A DNA stretch of 64,000 nt from positions 298,052-362,051 of the forward strand of contig VZRS01012043.1 of NCBI GenBank assembly GCA_013398055.1. The letters are read 5' to 3'. Under the pieces are notes generated by a model, which was not told the origin of the DNA, made no database searches, and saw only the letters and a list, made by a program, of their open reading frames with translations. Every line of letters starts with the position of its first letter. Positions within the stretch are counted from its first letter, which is position 1. A program made the translations under genes and the position numbers. The stretch is from Ifrita kowaldi (taxonomy: Eukaryota; Chordata; Aves; Passeriformes; Cinclosomatidae). Below, in pieces: positions 61,101 to 64,000 of the stretch.

Positions 61101-63782
61101 TGGAAATGTATCTGGGAAAGGCATCTAAACAATAAAAACCAATTTACTTGATTCAGGCTCAGGCCAAGCTTCCCTGATTGCACAGGTTCAGAAGGAAGAG
61201 GCAATCCCTGCAGTCAGCTTTTTGGCTTAGACTAAAAGAAAAGCTCTGTTTGAGAAGCAAAGATTACACGGTCCTTTCAACACCCCTGATTTGTTTGAGC
61301 TGGGTGTCAGCCCTCTGGTCACAGGGTGGATACTTAGTCAGGCAGGAGAAATCCTCCTTGCCCTCAAGAGTATGGGTGAAAGGAGTTAAATCATCCATTT
61401 TGCTACTTTTCTTGAGACTTGTGAGGTGCTTCTGCTAAACAGCAGTGGCACTGCCTGCACCTACGCTGGGGTGGCATAGCTCAGGGGAGTTTGGGATAGC
61501 AGAAGCATAATCATTAGATGTAAAAACATTTCTGTCTCTGAGAATTAATCATAGCAACCTAAGGGATGCCCAAATTGTCTCTCTGCCCCCCATCTACATG
61601 GTGACATTCTCTGAGGGAAAGTGCTTCTCTGCACCCAACAAGGTGAAGGAAGAAACCATGGTGAGGAGGAAGCTTTTTCTGTCCTTCCCACGGACTGGCA
61701 GCAACACAGATTTTTGTGTTGGCAGCGTAAGACTGCGTGATGGTCACGAAATGGGACTGCAACCAGCAAGCATCCGGTGGCAGGAGCTGGGAAGGGGCAG
61801 CACTGGAACAAGTAAAAAGCAAAGGAGTTTCCTTCCTTAGGAAAAGAAGAGAGCAATTGGCTTGATTTAAAAAGGCCTAGCTTCTAAGCTCTAATTAAAA
61901 CTTCAAATGAAGGGGAAGGGGAGGATGAAGGGAATGTGATTGCAGCACTTTCTTCTGCAAAAACTGCACAGTGAGGGGGTCCCATTCATCTCCAGGAGGA
62001 CATTCCGCCCTCACAAAACCAGCCCAGGCTGGCACCAGCCCTCACAGCCCTGGCTGCTCGTTAGAGCCAGGCACAAGTGCTCAAAGGATGTGTGAGCCGG
62101 ATGAAAGGGACATTGGCACAGCTGTGTGGGGAAGTAGCTGTCACTCGTGGCTGTACCACCATGGGGCTTTCGTGAACAGCAAAGATGCTTCTCATCTCTC
62201 AGATGCTCTCTATGGTCTCTTTCCCAAGATCAGCATTCACACAGTTCACTGAAGCTGAGGATGGGTTTCCTTCCAAAGAAGGGTCAAGGTGGGGAAGCTG
62301 GGAGACTGAAATCTGTTTTCAAAATGAGAGATCTGCTTCATAGTACAGACACTGTCACTAAGCCCTGTCAGCCTGTGGCTTGGAGCGTGAATCAGGTTTG
62401 AACGCAGGTGTACACAGCCTGCGTGAAGGCAAGATAGTTTACTACTGGTGAATCTATAGAAAAAACAGTGCTCAGAAAGCACCCAGGCCAAGTGAGGCAC
62501 AGGGTGGGCTGCCAGCCATGTACTTAGGGAAAGCTAATGGAGAAAATGTGTGGGAAATGACAGCCACTGCTATGGTATGTGAAGAAGGGGCGTTAAATTT
62601 GCAGGGGGCATAGGTTAATGCAGAGGAATCCCAAATGCACGCTGGATATACATTTCCATTTTACCCACAATAACCTTTTCGCTTCCCATTTAGGCCTGAA
62701 GGCACAAGCTGTGGGTTACCTCCAAACAGACTGTGTCCAAAACCCATCTCTATATGTAAGGATATTTTCCAGTCTGTAAGAGCAATCTGACCCGTGCTAC
62801 CTGTGCAGCAGGTGTGAGCCTGTCTCCACTTTGGGCAAAGCTGCTGCTTGCCAGTGATACACACAATTAAGGATTTGTATGGGAGTGTGTGCTCAAGCCT
62901 GCAGCTCCCTGGCAGCATAGACATAGCCTGAATTTCCTTTCCTCGGGGAGGTTATGTCCTCCCCTGCATAAATATATAGCTATTCTTACTGTGTACATCT
63001 CCCCATCGCCACTGAGGGTATCTATACATCAATAGGGTTCTATATTTTTAAATGAATGCATCATTATGTACTGTCACAGCTCTGGTAATGCAGACTTTTC
63101 TCCATTAACATATTTTTCAAAAAGTTTTTATGCCGCTAAAAGAAAAACTGCCTTGAAAAATGTTTCTTTCTCCCACAAAATATTTCAGTTTAAAATATTG
63201 CCATTAATATTAATAATAACATTCTAAGAAGTATTCTTGCTTTTTCTAAAGTGGCAATTGAAACCAGTCCTGAAAGATTTTTATTTTCTTTCAGTGTTGT
63301 CTTTCTCAGATCGTGTATCTGGCAGAAGAGAGTGCCTATGGGGAAAAGAGGACAGAAAAGACCACAGTCACTAACATGGAATATTTTAATACAGAATCCA
63401 AAAGAGTGCTGCAGCCTTTGTTTGGGTAATAAAGGAACAACTGATGTAGTGATAATATACTATAAAAAATAGCCAATGTTTTGATACAATAATGCTCCCA
63501 TTGCTATAGGGATTTTTTTGCAGTTATTTAGTTGTGTAAATCATGTGTATATACATATATATAAATAAAACCAAGCTTCATGCCAAATCTTCAGGCAATT
63601 TTTACAGCCATTAGCAAGGCAAACATCAAGTACAGGAAGTTTCTTAACAGAAAAATAAAAGAAAAGCAGGGAAAAAAAAGTCCTTTTACAAGCTTAAACT
63701 ACCCAGACAATGCATTTTCTATCTGCAGGCACACAAACATACTGGAAGACAAAGCCTGTCCTGAATAGCTAACAATAAATCT
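55153..63782. other. non-coding, nothing recognised
   Basis: About 8.6 kb with no recognisable transposon, RNA gene or exon. Open frames (60137-60487 +, 61545-61856 -, 57133-57420 +) are short and have no domain. Two GC-richer islands lie at about 60230-60420 and 61560-62250, but CpG content looks low. The segment 58300-58980 is strongly AT-rich. Confidence 0.5.
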
Positions 63783-64000
63783 AGAATCATAGAGCTGGGC
63801 TTTAAGGGATCCTCTTACAACCTGCACTGAAGCAGCACCAAAATATATGTAGCACCCTGTATCTCAACTGTCCTTGAAAACCTTCAGTAAAGCAGCTCCT
63901 CAAGCCTTTTACAGTATTTCATACATATTGGGAGTGTTATCGTATAACATTCATCTTAAATTGGCACATTTTTCATAAAACTTCTTATTCTATACCAAGG
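63783..64000 (-). mobile_element. ancient CR1 LINE 3' end, antisense, cut by window end
   Basis: AGAATCATAGAGCTGGGCTT, then AAGGGATCCTCTTACAACCT, GCACTGAAGCAGCACCAAAA, and TGTCCTTGAAAACCTTCAGT follow the start of the reverse complement of an old amniote CR1 (AATCATAGAACTGGGCTGGAAGGGATC, CCCTGCACTGAGGCAGGACCAA, TTCTTAAAAACCTCCAGTG). Orientation is minus. The element probably continues beyond the window. Confidence 0.7.

Noticed and set aside
1..64000. CRISPR arrays, operons and bacterial-type signals
   Set aside because: The sequence is vertebrate non-coding DNA, and no spaced direct-repeat array or bacterial gene structure is present.

Overview
This window looks like AT-rich, non-coding nuclear DNA from a bird. 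The best evidence is its repeats. There are several CR1 LINE 3' ends of the avian type, most closing in the ATTCTATG-type tail. There is one LTR that resembles passerine endogenous-retrovirus LTRs, and a background of old, decayed amniote repeats (MIR-like SINEs and turtle/crocodile-type CR1). Family names come from remembered consensus sequences, because no database search was possible. The species cannot be named.

No protein-coding gene, tRNA, rRNA or CRISPR array could be supported. Every open frame is short (136 codons or fewer, apart from two running through the N gap). None encodes a recognisable cellular domain. The longest real one (12305-12715) lies partly over an old repeat. The window is best read as intergenic or deep-intronic sequence.

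Layout. 1-3449: unique sequence with a MIR-like element, a short tandem array and one perfect hairpin. 3450-3893: an antisense CR1 3' end. 4335-11031: the most striking structure, a 3038-bp segment present twice in direct orientation (4335-7372 and 7994-11031). The copies are about 99.7% identical with no indels and are separated exactly by a 621-bp run of N. This is most likely a false haplotype duplication at an assembly gap, not biology. Each copy carries a dead CR1 reverse-transcriptase fragment. 12215-12298 and 19661-19733: CR1 3' tails. 21563-21624: a CA/TA microsatellite. 22-27 kb: AT-rich sequence with a few blocks that look like conserved non-coding elements. 36961-37581: a probable solo LTR flanked by a 5-bp direct repeat.

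41-47 kb: two clear CR1 3' ends plus older fragments. 47338-47626 and 49192-49480: an unidentified 289-bp direct repeat pair about 97% identical. 50541-52560: an old antisense CR1 split by about 1.1 kb. 53-55 kb: two microsatellites and an old repeat. 55153-63782: nothing recognised. 63783-64000: an old antisense CR1 3' end that runs off the window.

No new biological system was found. The points most worth checking are the gap-flanking duplication, the 289-bp repeat pair, the LTR boundaries and the candidate conserved non-coding blocks.
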